This document shows, piece by piece, positions 25,101 to 37,243 of a DNA stretch of 64,000 bases. The position numbers and the translations under genes were made by a program. Location of the stretch: assembly GCA_905250025.1 (NCBI GenBank), contig CAJNOJ010000009.1:434001-498000 (forward strand), read 5' to 3'. Positions within the stretch are counted from its first letter, which is position 1, and each line of letters opens with the position of its first letter. The notes beneath the pieces are model-generated. The model saw nothing but the letters and a program-made list of their open reading frames with translations. It was not told where the DNA came from and ran no database searches. The stretch comes from Adineta ricciae. Taxonomy: Eukaryota > Rotifera > Eurotatoria > Adinetida > Adinetidae.

Positions 25101-26727
25101 CATTTATTATCGCTGATTAAGGTGAAAGAGGTCCAAAGGGTGAACGAGGACCGCGCGGAGATCCCGTAAGTTCGGCCTCACCTAGTAGTCTACCGTACAA
25201 GTATCAATTGATTTGCCTAGGGAGATCCAGGTGATAGAGGACCACAAGTAAGTGAAATTAGATTTGATCAAACTAGTTATATAAATATTTGTATCAAAGG
25301 GAGCAGCAGGAACGAATGGTCAGCCTGGAAGGTAAGAACGTCTTCCGAAGAATGACTTACACTATGTGTCTTTCTTCAGCATTGGACCACCTGGACCACA
25401 AGTAACAATCTAGATTGTTGATGAGATCATTTTTTTCATAAATAAATATATTATTTATATTTAAGGGTGTTATCGGTGTACAAGGACCGAAAGGTAAATA
25501 TCTTATACTTGAAACAACATATACATGTCAGTCATTGAAGGTACGGATGGACCACGAGGAATCAAAGGCGAAAAAGGTTCACCAGTATGTATAGATCAAT
25601 CTAGACAATTGAACTCACGTTCATCTAATTCACTATCTCGTTCTAGGGTCCACCAGGTCCACCGGTATATTGAAATAAATAAGAAGTGGGATTTCGGTGT
25701 GATTTCTTCTATACTTAGGGTCCACCTGGTGAAACGATTTTACCAAGCGAATTAGGTTCATTCGATCCTCAAACTGAAAAAGTTGAATGGCCTAGTCCGA
25801 GATTTCGTCGTTCAATTTCCCAATTAGAAAACAATGTGCTCATGCAACCAATTGGAATACAACTCATTCACATCCTCGACAACATGGCAAATCAGTTAGA
25901 ACAAATCGAATCACCAATGGGTCTTCGCCGTGAAACACCGTTTCAATCGTGTCTTGACCTTCCAAATCGATCATTGACAGGTAGTCAGAATTCTTACCAC
26001 ATCAGATCGTTCGTACACTATTGTTACCATTAAGGAAAATACTGGATCGACCCAAATCACGGCAGTCCAATAGATGCGATTCAAGTCGACTGTGTTGTAG
26101 AAAATGGAAAGAAAAAGACATGCATACAACCACATGATCCCCAAGCTAAACAAGTACAGAATACACGGATACTTTCAACTTGTATAATATTGGCAATTAC
26201 GTATGAGTTTGAAAAGGAATAGAATAGAATAGAACGTGACGAGCTGTAAAGATGTCGTCAGAATGAGAATTGAATAGATGAATATATACCCATAGTACAA
26301 AAATAACTTCATACAAAACGTTTTTCGGTAGAGAGCTTCACTATAAATGGTAATATTTTAGGTTGATTATGGACCACCGTCTCAATTGAGATTCTTACGA
26401 ATACTTTACAATCAAATCGAACAAAACTTCACCTGTGAATGTAATCAGGAAATTCGTCCAAATACTACACTTATTTCTCTCGATGATGTTCACTACGATA
26501 TTAGTCAAATACCGAATGTTGTTGTACATAATGAATGTCAGGTAGAGACTGCTATGTAAAATCGAGGGAAAATCATTATTTTCGGCTTTCTTACATACTA
26601 GAATCATCATCGCCATCAAGGATCGATCAAATACATTATTAATACAACTGGCAGACATCTGTTGCCGATTATTGATATACTGTCGTATATGAAAAATCTT
26701 CGTGTTAGTCAAGTGTGTTTTTTCTAA
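19167..26727 (+). CDS. Fibrillar collagen alpha chain (TSPN, triple helix, COLFI)
   Basis: The first exon encodes a signal peptide ([17 protein letters not shown]). Next is a thrombospondin-N-like/LamG domain ([44 protein letters not shown]), as in type V/XI/XXVII-like collagens, then a long Gly-X-Y region spread over roughly 40 tiny exons with introns mostly 50-60 nt. Many repeats are of the GPIG, GPVG and GEKG type with little Pro at position Y. The helix ends near 25760. A furin-type site RFRR (about 25799-25810) and a heptad segment precede a fibrillar C-propeptide with [33 protein letters not shown] and LLPIIDI, and it ends VCFF, matching the family's VCFL terminus. Seven cysteines are visible, with two positions used for interchain bonds absent. 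Product is secreted and should trimerise into fibrils or basement-associated matrix. Exact exon joins in the helix were not all resolved. Confidence 0.92.
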
Positions 26728-28392
26728 TTGATTGATGTGCATTCCGATGGTGAGAATCAGTAGAAATAAGAAATCCTTTTCTTTTCTCTCTATCAAATAA
26801 AATGACCAAATCAAAATAAATCTGTCAACGATTCAAAGCATGATCAGTGCTAGGTTTACACAGATTATCTAGTACATGTATCATACGACCCGAATCTGAT
26901 ATTGATTAGACACCATTTCTGGTATATTATAGAAAACTTGAAGATGAATATCGAAAGCAACACATACAGATGATGATCGTTTGTTTACTGTACAAAGATT
27001 AATACTAACGATGACTTCTAATAATAATATCGTATTTCAATTAAATAATCTATTAGTAGTATATGCTATGGAGCTTTCCATCCAATATGGAATGAATCAA
27101 TCGTTTATTTGCGATTATCTTAATGTTAACCAGGCGTACTTTTTCAAATGGAAGTATTTGAATCGTTTCGACGTGTGTTGAACGATTTTCGGAGGATGTC
27201 TCATTGGATTATTTGATTATTGCCGTAGATAGAGGCAGATCTTTTCTTTTCTTTTCTTCATTTAGCTCTGGAAGTGCAACGCGCGTAGACGGACGACAAT
27301 TCTATCAAAACAATGCTTTCTCTCTCATTCATGTTTGGAAGAACTTTGGAAAGTTTGATGACTTTTATAGAATAGTTAATCCATTCTATTTCTCTTACAA
27401 ATCAATCTTGTCAACAGTAATTTATTCATCAATCCGTTCTTTCTTTTGTTCTGTATGAGTAAATTGAGTTTGTAGTTCATTCTTTAGGAAATAATTCCGA
27501 GAAAAGCCCACTAAATACTATCGTTCTATTGGTCTTATCCAATATTTTGTCGGTGTCCGATTTCTCTTCCTTGTTATTGTTTTTCGCGACGTCATCGAGC
27601 AGAAAATCATTGTTGCGTTATTTTACAAAATCACCATTGTTAATATCGACAATATCTAGTTTGACAAAACTTACGCATCGATCAAGTAGGAAAACAGCGC
27701 GTAAATACACGCATTAGAATTCCACAATATTCTTTTTCTGATTCTCATTTGTTTGATTTAATGAAACACATGAATTCGCTATTAGGATCAGAATGTTGCT
27801 TCTCTTCTCTCACAAGCGATTATTGCCTCTCACTTATATTCATTAGTTAGAATGTTTTTATCGTCATCGTTTTATCACAGTGCATATGAACAAGGAGAAG
27901 AGGAAAAAAGAGAGAGGCGTAAAGATCAATACCACTCTGCTCGCGCGTCTTCATCTTCTTGCATCTGCAATCTGTGTTGACGCGTGATCAATTATCGTTT
28001 TGCTGTTTTCCGCTTGCGTCTATTCCGTGGCAAGTGTCTCTAGTTTTCTCTCATTTCTTTTTTTTTCCTCGGTTACAAACAAATAAGTCACATAAATAAA
28101 GTTTACTAGCACTCATCATCATGTCGGCATCGATAGGACATCCAACGTAAGTGAATGCATATCTTGATCTCCGAGAAGAAAAAGAAGAAAAGAACGAGAA
28201 CGAAGAGAAAAAAAATGGATCTGTCTGTTGTTATGAAAGGAAATGGCTTTTATTCCAATTTACCTAAACATGTCTCATCTTCCTGTTATTCTTTTTTTTC
28301 TGAATTCTTTTCCTTTAACCCCTCTTTTTGATATAGATTATGTCGAAAGAATCTTCTGGCTAACCAACAGATACGTCATTTGAATTAGTGGG
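26728..28392. other. Intergenic region and probable 5' leader of the P2X gene
   Basis: About 1.7 kb between plus-strand genes. Purine/pyrimidine tracts lie at 27895-27925, 28045-28070 and 28180-28215. A good donor at 28149 (GTAAGT) and an acceptor at 28336 suggest an untranslated leader exon. Short frames between 26980 and 27720 look random. Confidence 0.45.
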
Positions 28393-30064
28393 ATGACGTC
28401 TCATCAAGATTCGATTTCAATTGTTGTTTCGACAGATCAATCAAATACACAACAGCGTTTGTCAGCAATATGCAAACGACTTTTCGAAATTCTCACTCAC
28501 TACGATAGTAAGACTTTGATATTTATCGATATTGTTCGAAAACTAATAGTTCTTAATCAAATACGCTTAGAAGACATGACAAATCCGGATTTTCCTTTAT
28601 CTCTCTCTTTCTAAATATGGGATCAGTTAGAGCATGCATGTGATTTGGCATATGTACATGTAATCGTATTATACATTTCATTTGGACATCGAGCTGTAGT
28701 CTTCCCTAAGACATCATCGGACAGGGAAGAGTTTTTGCTTAGAAAAATCTGATTAAATATGAAACACTCATTAACTTGAGAAAACTTACAAAAACATCTT
28801 ATACGGAAACGAACTTAGAAAGTTCAGAAATCAAGCAAAAGTCTTTTTTTGCTAGAATATAATTAGATAAGAACTCTTTCTCAAACAATAACTCAAAAAA
28901 ATATAATCAGGAGTCAATAGATAAAATCTCCTTCATGTTCTTTTCTTTCTCTTTGTAGCTCCAAAAGTCGTACGTTTCGAATCCAAATGGATCGCAGGCT
29001 TATCTTTATTTGTTAAATTGTCTCTCGCTCTTAGTTGTATATATTTGATGTGTCAACGAAGTTCATATCAAATATTTGATCGTTCACCTATATCCGCTGT
29101 GACAATCAAAGTTAAACCATCGTCGAATTGTTCAAGTGATCCAAAGATAATGAGACATTTCCCCGATTACAACTGCTCACAGTCGACCTATGATGTAAAC
29201 GATTTCATTGTACCTCCCACGGAAAACTCCGCTGTGACAATCACCACTCGCGTAGTCGAATTTGGCCATATTCTACAAAATTGTGATATAGCAAAGACAC
29301 GAACTAATCAAACGAACTTTCTACGACCTTATACAAAACTCTTGCACGAGTGTTATGGCAAAGCACGTTGTATTTTACCTCCTTCCTATCGTTCCATTTG
29401 GGAAAACAATACTATCGTTCGTAAACCACAACTATGTTGGTTCAAGTTACCCAAAGTACATGTCAAGCGTAATTATCAAGCACTCGATTACGTTCTATTT
29501 ATAAAACATTATGTTGAATTTCCTCAACTTAATCTCGTGCGTAACAATCTCATGCAAGGTGCTTCAGAGAACTATACGCAAACATGTGAATATGATCCAG
29601 ATGATCATCCACTTTGTCCAAAATTTCGCATTTTGAAGATCTTGCAATTGATCGAAGTTGATCCGAAGGAATATGAGTCAATGCTTTATTACGGTTCATT
29701 GATTGAAATTAAAATCAGTTGGAAATGCGATCTTGATAAACCGCGGAGATTTTGTGAACCCAAGTACCAATTTGAACGTTTAGATCACAAGCCTTACGAC
29801 GCGAATCCGTATCAGCCGGGTTCGACTTTTCTTACCGCAAAACATTTTTTCGGACCAAACGATCGAAGACTACATCGAATTCATACACATATTTACAATC
29901 TACATATCGTCGTATCTGTTACAGGTGAAGTGGGAAAATTTGATCTTTTTCAAGCTACCACAAGTATCGGTTCATTTCTTGGAATTTTTGGTGCAGGAAC
30001 AATTGTGTGCGATCTCATAGCAGCATTCTTTACGAATTTTAAAACGATTAAATACGATGGTTGA
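28393..30064 (+). CDS. P2RX: P2X-family cation channel with an altered ATP site
   Basis: Two exons (28393-28507 and 28959-30064) join in phase to give 406 residues, a usual P2X length. The join restores the conserved cytoplasmic motif HYDTPKVVRF. TM1 follows (about residues 50-70), then a 10-cysteine ectodomain, then TM2 (SIGSFLGIFGAGTIVCDLIA) and a short tail. Family landmarks include TIKVK (two Lys that bind ATP phosphates), CPKFRILKI, ISWKCDLDK, CEPKYQFERLD and GEVGKFD. The normally invariant NFR triad reads TFL here and the Thr in the FTxxIKN motif is Val. P2X proteins form ATP-gated trimeric cation channels; this one may gate poorly with ATP or respond to something else (inference). The fold assignment is firm. 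Confidence 0.9.
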
Positions 30065-30162
30065 TTATTCCAGGAAATAAAAAAAGAAATTTGTTTTTCT
30101 CAGGAACACACAAGACAATTCTTCCAGGTTATTTATTTATACACAGAAAAGACAAAAAAGAA

Positions 30163-33100
30163 CTATTTGGTTAACAAGGATGAATAGATCGCTGAGAGTG
30201 CTTGTTGGAAATCTACATTGTTTTGATAGGAGATAAGCTCACTGGATGATTGAAGTTTTTCACGGGATGGAATTAGATTATATTTCTCAAGATTCTCCTC
30301 TGAAAAAAAAAGAAAAGAAAGCTGCCGAAGAGAGCTCAACAGGTAAGCTACTTACGTTTGATGTAGTCAAATAATTGACTGAAAAGTGTCTTGGCATTAC
30401 ATGATAATGGATCGACTGAGTTTCCTATCGGTTTGAGAGGATCGAGGAGAAGTGCTTGAGCGAAGATGAATAAACGCAATTGATCAAAGTCGGGATTTGT
30501 CTAGAAGCAAAGGTCATTACAACAATTAGTTCGATATTTCTATGTACACTTCGAGATTTAGCATGGAAAATGTCACATAAGAGTCTTAATTGGATAAGAT
30601 GAAAAGTCTCAGCAACTTTTGTTTCACACAAATTGAATTTTCTATCAGAAAAGAGTGAATTTGACATTTCATGACTTTTGAAGCCTCTCTTTGATATTAG
30701 TTATTCACAGTCCAGATTAAAAGCTCCTGTCAGTTGCATTTTCTTCTGCTGTCAAACGCAAGAATAAAAAGTAACATTAAATTGTTTACCTCCATTTGGG
30801 AGAGAATTTTCAGTGCGCTACAATACCGTTGTAACAGTGATTGCGAAGTGTTTTTCTTCAAGACCAAATTCTAAAGGGACGCGGTTCGATTTATCTTTTG
30901 AAAAACTAAAACATTCGATTCAAACTTTAATCATGTCTTTTGCACTGATTAACGGCTGTCTCAAGCGTTCGTTCTCATCCAACTAAAATGCAAAGAAGTT
31001 ATTCATCGTCAAGTCATATTCATCACATTGGTTACATTCGATAACAAATCTAGCCGTTGTTGACAGAGATTTTCTTCGTTCTCAATGAAATTCAAACGTA
31101 GTTTAATTGCTTCAGGATTTCGAACTTCATTATGACTGCTTGCTAACAATGCGAATTTACTGATGGCTAAGAGAGTCTATTCAAACAAAATCTTGCAATC
31201 ATGATAATTGATAGAAATGAGCTTACTTGGCGTTTGCCAATAGTTTCGCCAACTTGTTGTAACGTTGATAATGAAGCCTAAATGAGAATGTTCAGTGTAT
31301 TATACAGTTCAGTGCATTAACGTCAAATTGTTTTTACATTCTCGTATTCACGTTTTTTTATATCAACCATCCATTCATATTCCGGCTTGGATTTAAGATA
31401 ACGCTGAACAGCTTTCAAATCGAAGTATTCCTCTTGAAATAGAACAGACACCGCAGATTTAGATCGGAGATATTCATCGAATATAACCATAAACTAAAGA
31501 ATCACGAGCAATGAAACCAAACGAAGAAAGCTTGCTTTTTACTTTGTCTCTAAATTGTTCGATGTATGTTCGTAATTGTTCGACGTCTTTCAATTCATCA
31601 CATATTTCAATCAGTGCTAAATAATCTTCGAATTCTTCTGCTAATTGTTTTCCTTTTGGATATTCGTTTAGTTTAACTACAAAGATAATAGATGAGGAGA
31701 ACAATTCAAAGTAAAACTTGAAATAGTATGTCTTTACTGAAGACTTTTATCAACGCTGATCGCGTTTGTTTGTAGTTAACCCATGGTCGTTGTTCAGTAT
31801 CATTATTTAAATCACTGTCCGAGTACAGATCACACATATACAAGCGATACTCATCAAGAATACGATAGACAAGTCGGGATATCATCGTTAGTAAACGTTC
31901 CCGAACTTCGCGTGATTCGCATAATTCCAATGCTTGTTCAAAATGTTGAGTACACTAAAACAAAGCAATTTCCTTTCGTTTCCTTCGAGAACAAGATTCC
32001 TTACATGAATGATAAATAGATCGTTAAGATTTTGTTCGTATAAAATCCATGGTTGACAAATGATCGATTGAGTATAGTTTTCATCGTCAATGGGATTCGA
32101 TGAGATGACTGATTCTTGTTCGTGTTCTTGTCTGTATTTCAGTATACTATCGAATGCGATCAATAATAAACGCGTCGCTTCTTCATAGGACTGAATTTCG
32201 ATTGTGCGACTTGTTTCAATAACACCAAGGACTATTGTTGTCAATACTTCAGCTATATGGGAGATCTAAATGAGTAACAAAATTCTTTTTTCCATATTTC
32301 GAAATCGTCCTTGAAATAAATACTTGATTCTGTCGAGATGTCGAACGGTATGCTGCTTGTAAATAGAGCGATTGTCTAGAAAGAGATGCAAAATGGAGAA
32401 TATCGAGATGTTAATGAATGGAAATAAAACAAACTGGCTAGCTTGAGCGAATGCTTTAGCACATTCTAATTTTTCACCGAATTGTTGTAAAATTTGTTTT
32501 GTATGATAGATTCCATTGTTAAAGTGTGCGACATGAAGCTAAGCAAAGAAACCCGAAATTGTTCATTTCTAGCTCGACTTGTTTTCTTACTTTGTTCCAA
32601 ACACCAATTAGTTTAAGAAATGAAAAGTAATAATTGTAAATATCTCCTTTCTTCCCTAATTGTCTGGTTAAATCGTTTGTTTCTAAACAAACACAAAACG
32701 TCACATGGTCATTTCGGAAGCGTTGTGTCTAACCTTGTAACGATGGATCATCGATGATGAACATACCAAATTGTACAATGATATCATCTAGCTGATTGGT
32801 ATCAATTGTGGTTAGAAAACGTCGAAATAATTCCACAGCACCACCCTATTCTCAAAAGTTCTCTACGACAACACTTTAGTAAACCATATACTTACTGGAT
32901 CATTTCGAAGTAGAAATGCATGGAATGAATCAATCATCGGTTTGTACGGATCGTTCGTTGTTGTTTTCGTAAGCAGACTAAACAAAAAAGCAATTCAATG
33001 CATCATAAATGCTTATCTCTGTTACTTCGTCATTAAATCTTGACTACGGGGTGTTATTAAACCTTGTACATGACAAAACAGTAGTAGACGTTGAGTGCAC

Positions 33101-34848
33101 AAACCACTGCCTAATATCGTCTCATTTAGATTGGAGAAACTTGCTCTAAGTAGCACAGAATAATCGGGACCTGTGTAGATAAAAGCGTCTTTTTTCGTAT
33201 GAACTAAAATTGCTGGTTGATTTGGTACAGCGAATATTCGTACACGTGGTTTAACGATAATTTCATCTAACTGAAAATATAGATTTGATAGTGAATGAAG
33301 AGAAACAGATTTTGATAGAACTCACTCGTATGTTAAGATGGTTGGCAAGAAATATCATCGAGACGAGTTGAACACCTGCATGATTCAATGAGAACACACC
33401 TAACCAAAGGAAGAATTGATGAGGACAACGTATGCGAAGTTGATTTTACCTAACATCAAGCGGTAATCATGGATGCTATGATGGATAGCCAGAACATAGA
33501 TTGTTTCTCTGAAAAAAAAGGTATAACTTTTATATTTATACATCAGTTCCATCGTTTATCTCATACTGTGTCACACTCAATGAGATGCACGAAACGTTTC
33601 GATCGTGCTCATTGGATTTCTAAATGTAAAATGCATTTGCATTCCTACTAGAATATAACATTTGTCTACACACTTGATCTTTGCTTGCTTCGTTAGCAAA
33701 TATAACTTGAAGATCCATTGAATGTACCAGCTAATCACAAAACCAAACAGATGATTTATTGATAAGATAGAAAGATCCTCACCTGAATATCATTTTCTGC
33801 CAAGTACCAAAAATATAAATGTTTGTCAGTTAAAGAAACTAAATCGACATTCATCGTGCTTGTTGACGGCGTCGAAGTGTCAGATTTCAATGAATGCAAG
33901 CAACGAAGAATTTCATTATCTTTCATTTGACGACTGGTGCCAAACAACATCGATTTGAGACCGAAACCAATCGATGAGAGTAAAGACGAAGATGTTGGTC
34001 GAATATACGCCTGAGACATTTTTTGTAAATGACATTCAAAAAAGTCATCATTGTGTTCATTCAACTCACTTTATTACACAAAGCATTGCATGGGACAGTA
34101 TACAATCTTCCTGAATACGAACCGCACACGCAGATATCATCCTAGAAAAGGGATAAGATTTTCGATATCGATTGAATTGAAAATTATTACTTTGAAATGA
34201 CATAAATACTCAATCTGGTCAAATTCAAGTTTAACATCATAATAATCATTCGGACGAACAATAGTACGCCAAAAGCGAGCATAACCATCACAAGTAATAA
34301 CTAAACACGAACAAGAATCATTGTCATCTGCATTGATGGAAAATAATTCCATGAGATTCGCTTGTTGACCAAGTGCACATTCCGGTAGTTTGAGTTCTTG
34401 ATGAATTACAGCATCCTGGAAATGTCAAGAAGCAAATGAAATTATCGTTGTGAACACATGAGATACTCACAGTGATACGATTTGAACCAGAAGCAAGCCA
34501 GACATAAGCGATTTGTCCAGAGACAAGCCAGCAATAGCCGTTCCGTGAGAAACGAGCACTCAGTGAGGATATATCTACGAGAAAAGAAAAAACAACGAAT
34601 TGTTTGCAAGTATTCTTCTTCGTCCAACCTGTTGTATGATTAAGCGCTCCACGAACAGATGCTGGTAGTTTCGATGAATATTGTTCAAATGGTGAATTAG
34701 CTGACGCTGATGACAATTGAAAACCAGCTGATATCATCGATCGTTGTCGAGATCTACGGATTATGTTTCATAGAATAGGACAAAAGTTTTCTTCATTTGA
34801 ATCTTACCGATCGCTTAAGAATGACGAATCATTTATGGATACATTCAT
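30163..34848 (-). CDS. NUP133: Nucleoporin NUP133
   Basis: This is a Y-complex subunit of the nuclear pore scaffold, with an N-terminal beta-propeller and a C-terminal alpha-helical stack. The first exon begins MNVSINDSSFLSDR (34848-34808) and joins in phase to an exon carrying EQYSSKLPASVRGALN, equivalent to the vertebrate FGSSLPVKVMEAL segment. The propeller contains SSLLSSIGFGLKSMLFG, matching the LSGIGRKVSSLFG membrane-sensing loop region. In the helical part LAEEFEDYLALIEICDEL and LRTYIEQFRDK match LAEKYCDFDILVQMCE and LQRYMTQFADQ. The last exon ends in FQQALSAIYSSLLTK and a TAG at about 30163. Around 20 short introns separate the exons. The whole is close to family length. Assignment rests on several ordered matches rather than one motif. 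Confidence 0.85.
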
Positions 34849-34939
34849 GTTTGTGTCTATCTGAAAATCAAAAATATACTTTTATTTTTATTCTCAGTTT
34901 AGATAAAAGCATAGTATCGGTGGCATCAACAAACGTTCG

Positions 34940-34990
<51 letters not shown>

Positions 34991-35529
34991 GTGGAGATGC
35001 CTCTACACGTGCAGGCACATCTGATCTCTGCATTCAACTAAACTAGAAAAATCGACAGTGTACATATATGATATCGAAAAAACGAAAAAAAGGAGCAAAC
35101 AGAAAGACTTAGAGAAGGAATATTGTTAACGCGGTGATATTCTTTCTGTTCTCTATCTTTTCTATGTGGTATATATACCGATATCGATAGGACACGCTAG
35201 CAACACATGTGTCGACACACCCGTACAAAAAATGCATTGTATGTGCATGTTTGTTTGTGGCAGAAATAAACCGAAGTCATTCTCGTGAAGAAAGCAGCTA
35301 ACATATTAGTGCCATGATCTACTCTTCTTTTCATTTTTTTCACCAAAAGAAAGGATAATTACTGGGACTATTAACTCACTCTTAATAGGAAAGAGTGGTT
35401 TATTTCTCATCTGGAACGGAAAGAGATAGAAAGAGCAAAAGTATCACTTCACTAACAAATCTGTTGTAGAATGGCGATCCCTATGATAGAAGAATTTTTT
35501 TATTTTCTTAGTAGAAAAAAAAAAAAGTT
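34849..35529. other. Intergenic region with an AG repeat
   Basis: About 0.7 kb between two minus-strand genes; it contains the NUP133 upstream region and the AG microsatellite at 34945-34982. No gene seen. Confidence 0.5.
34945..34982. repeat. AG dinucleotide microsatellite
   Basis: About 19 uninterrupted AG units, about 100 bp upstream of the NUP133 start codon. Length polymorphism is likely at such a tract. Confidence 0.95.
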
Positions 35530-36111
35530 TCAAATTGTTTGTTTTCGAATAGCATCATAAACCATACGAAAATCTCCCATTAGACTAAACGTCGGATAGA
35601 TGAATGTTGCCGGTTTGTTGTGTTCATAAAAGAAATGACCGATCCAAGCAAAACTGTATCCTAATAACAGAGGTAAAAAAACTTTTTTGTACGATCGTGT
35701 AATCAATTTTCCACCGATCAGATAGACTATGAAAAACACACCGACTTCACCTAAACCATTCGACAAATGACGAAAGAATGGCATAACGGAATACGCAGAT
35801 AAACCACCAGCTAAAATTGGAAACAGGAGCGCTGGATTGACTAACATGTACAAAATGAATAAGCTTGTACCAACATAATGCCATAATCGAGTTGTTTGTT
35901 GGCTATGTTCACGAAGATAATGTGGATAAAACTGTTCAAATGTTTCGTAAGGTTTTTTCGACGATATGGTGTTGGAGAGATATTCGTTTAATGGTGGTGA
36001 AGAACGCATTTGAACGACAACACTTGCCAGAACAATCATAAGCGTACAAAATAGACCACCCGGTAGTAACGAATGACTTTTTCGTACATTGGAGCGTGTT
36101 TCACCAGCCAT
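35530..36111 (-). CDS. DUF962 / Mpo1-like membrane protein
   Basis: An intronless frame of 193 residues from the ATG at 36111; a 6-codon upstream extension is possible but the chosen start follows a natural leader. Three or four hydrophobic segments follow a basic N-terminus. Two family signatures are plain: FEQFYPHYLREHSQQTTRLWHYVGT near residue 60 and SFAWIGHFFYEHNKPATF near residue 155, each with the conserved His residues, followed by PTFSLMGDFRMV. The second signature is the form common in bacterial DUF962 proteins. The yeast relative Mpo1 is an ER iron-dependent dioxygenase in fatty-acid alpha-oxidation of phytosphingosine products. An ER role here is inferred from that family, not from the sequence. 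Confidence 0.85.
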   Translation of the reverse strand: MAGETRSNVRKSHSLLPGGLFCTLMIVLASVVVQMRSSPPLNEYLSNTISSKKPYETFEQFYPHYLREHSQQTTRLWHYVGTSLFILYMLVNPALLFPILAGGLSAYSVMPFFRHLSNGLGEVGVFFIVYLIGGKLITRSYKKVFLPLLLGYSFAWIGHFFYEHNKPATFIYPTFSLMGDFRMVYDAIRKQTI

Positions 36112-37243
36112 AATTGATCTAAAAAGCAAATCCTTTAGTTTCTTTTTTATGACTTTTTGTAAAATTAAGTCGTTTTAGAAAGAATTTTATGAGACTACTC
36201 TTTAAGATCTATATCGTTCTCTTTTAGCTTTTCTGATAATGAAAAACCTGATGATATCTTATCTTCGAGCAAAAACAAAGCTCATGTAAAATTTCAGATG
36301 TTTCAAATAATACTGAGCAAAACTGAATCCACCAATCCATGTACTGTATCTTATAAATACCTAACGAAGGAAACAAATTTCAACAGGTGTCGTTCGTAAT
36401 CATTTGGGCTGACCGAACTTCGACAGTAAGGACTTTCGCCAGGCACGATATGATTTGAATTTATGGTGAAGAATTCCAACAATAATTCTAGTTAGTAATG
36501 CTGCATTGTGTTTTGATCATTTTTCCAGAAACCATTTTAGATAATTATTGAAAATGTCGGTTACAACACATACTATACTGCTTTGCAATTTGAAACTACG
36601 AGAAGAATAATATGGTTCCAACTCAAGTTTTCACGAAGAAAAAGGCCGATCTCGACCATGAAAGTAATAATATTAATTGAACTCTCAAAACGATTGATAT
36701 ACAAAGAATATCAGTGCATTTAGTTGAGGGTGTGCACTGTATAGGTTTTTCAAGAGCGAGGGTGAACAATTTTACCATTGGAATCGGTAGAGCACATTGT
36801 GTCTTACTTGGAGCGTATATGTGAATGAATAGATTCGTAAATAACTCGAAATGAGCGAAAAGATATTTTACGTATTAAAATAATAAGGTGGCAGTTTGAT
36901 AATCAGTTCAATATGCGCATTTAGTTCAGATAAAATCCTTGATGAACTAAAACGATCTTTAATTAAGAAAAAGCTGACTTTATTGGAAAATTATAGAATT
37001 GAGGGATAGAAAATGTTACCCGAACTTCACCAACAAGACTTTCGCTCATAGACAAAATTTTAGAAAATCTCAGTTATATGTGCCGCGCATTATCTTTTTA
37101 TGATTGAATAGGGACAATCAATTACAAGTTCTATTTTCTCACACTTAATCTAAAAATGAATTTTTATGCATTGCATAACATTCGCGTATCACAAAATGCG
37201 AAGGAATATCAATCAAAAGTCAGGTAAGTATGGAAAAAAATGT
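36112..37243. other. Intergenic region
   Basis: About 1.1 kb between two minus-strand genes; A/T-rich, no supported gene or RNA. Confidence 0.45.

Noticed and set aside
26395..26814. 139-codon minus-strand frame over the collagen C-propeptide
   Set aside because: Antisense of the COLFI exons, which match a known family on the plus strand.
26981..27717. Three plus-strand frames of 62-84 codons after the collagen gene
   Set aside because: No resemblance to any family, no coherent splice joins; treated as chance.
34324..34737. 137-codon minus-strand frame near the NUP133 N-terminus as a separate gene
   Set aside because: Its first part is NUP133 exon 2 and the rest reads through an intron into a wrong frame.
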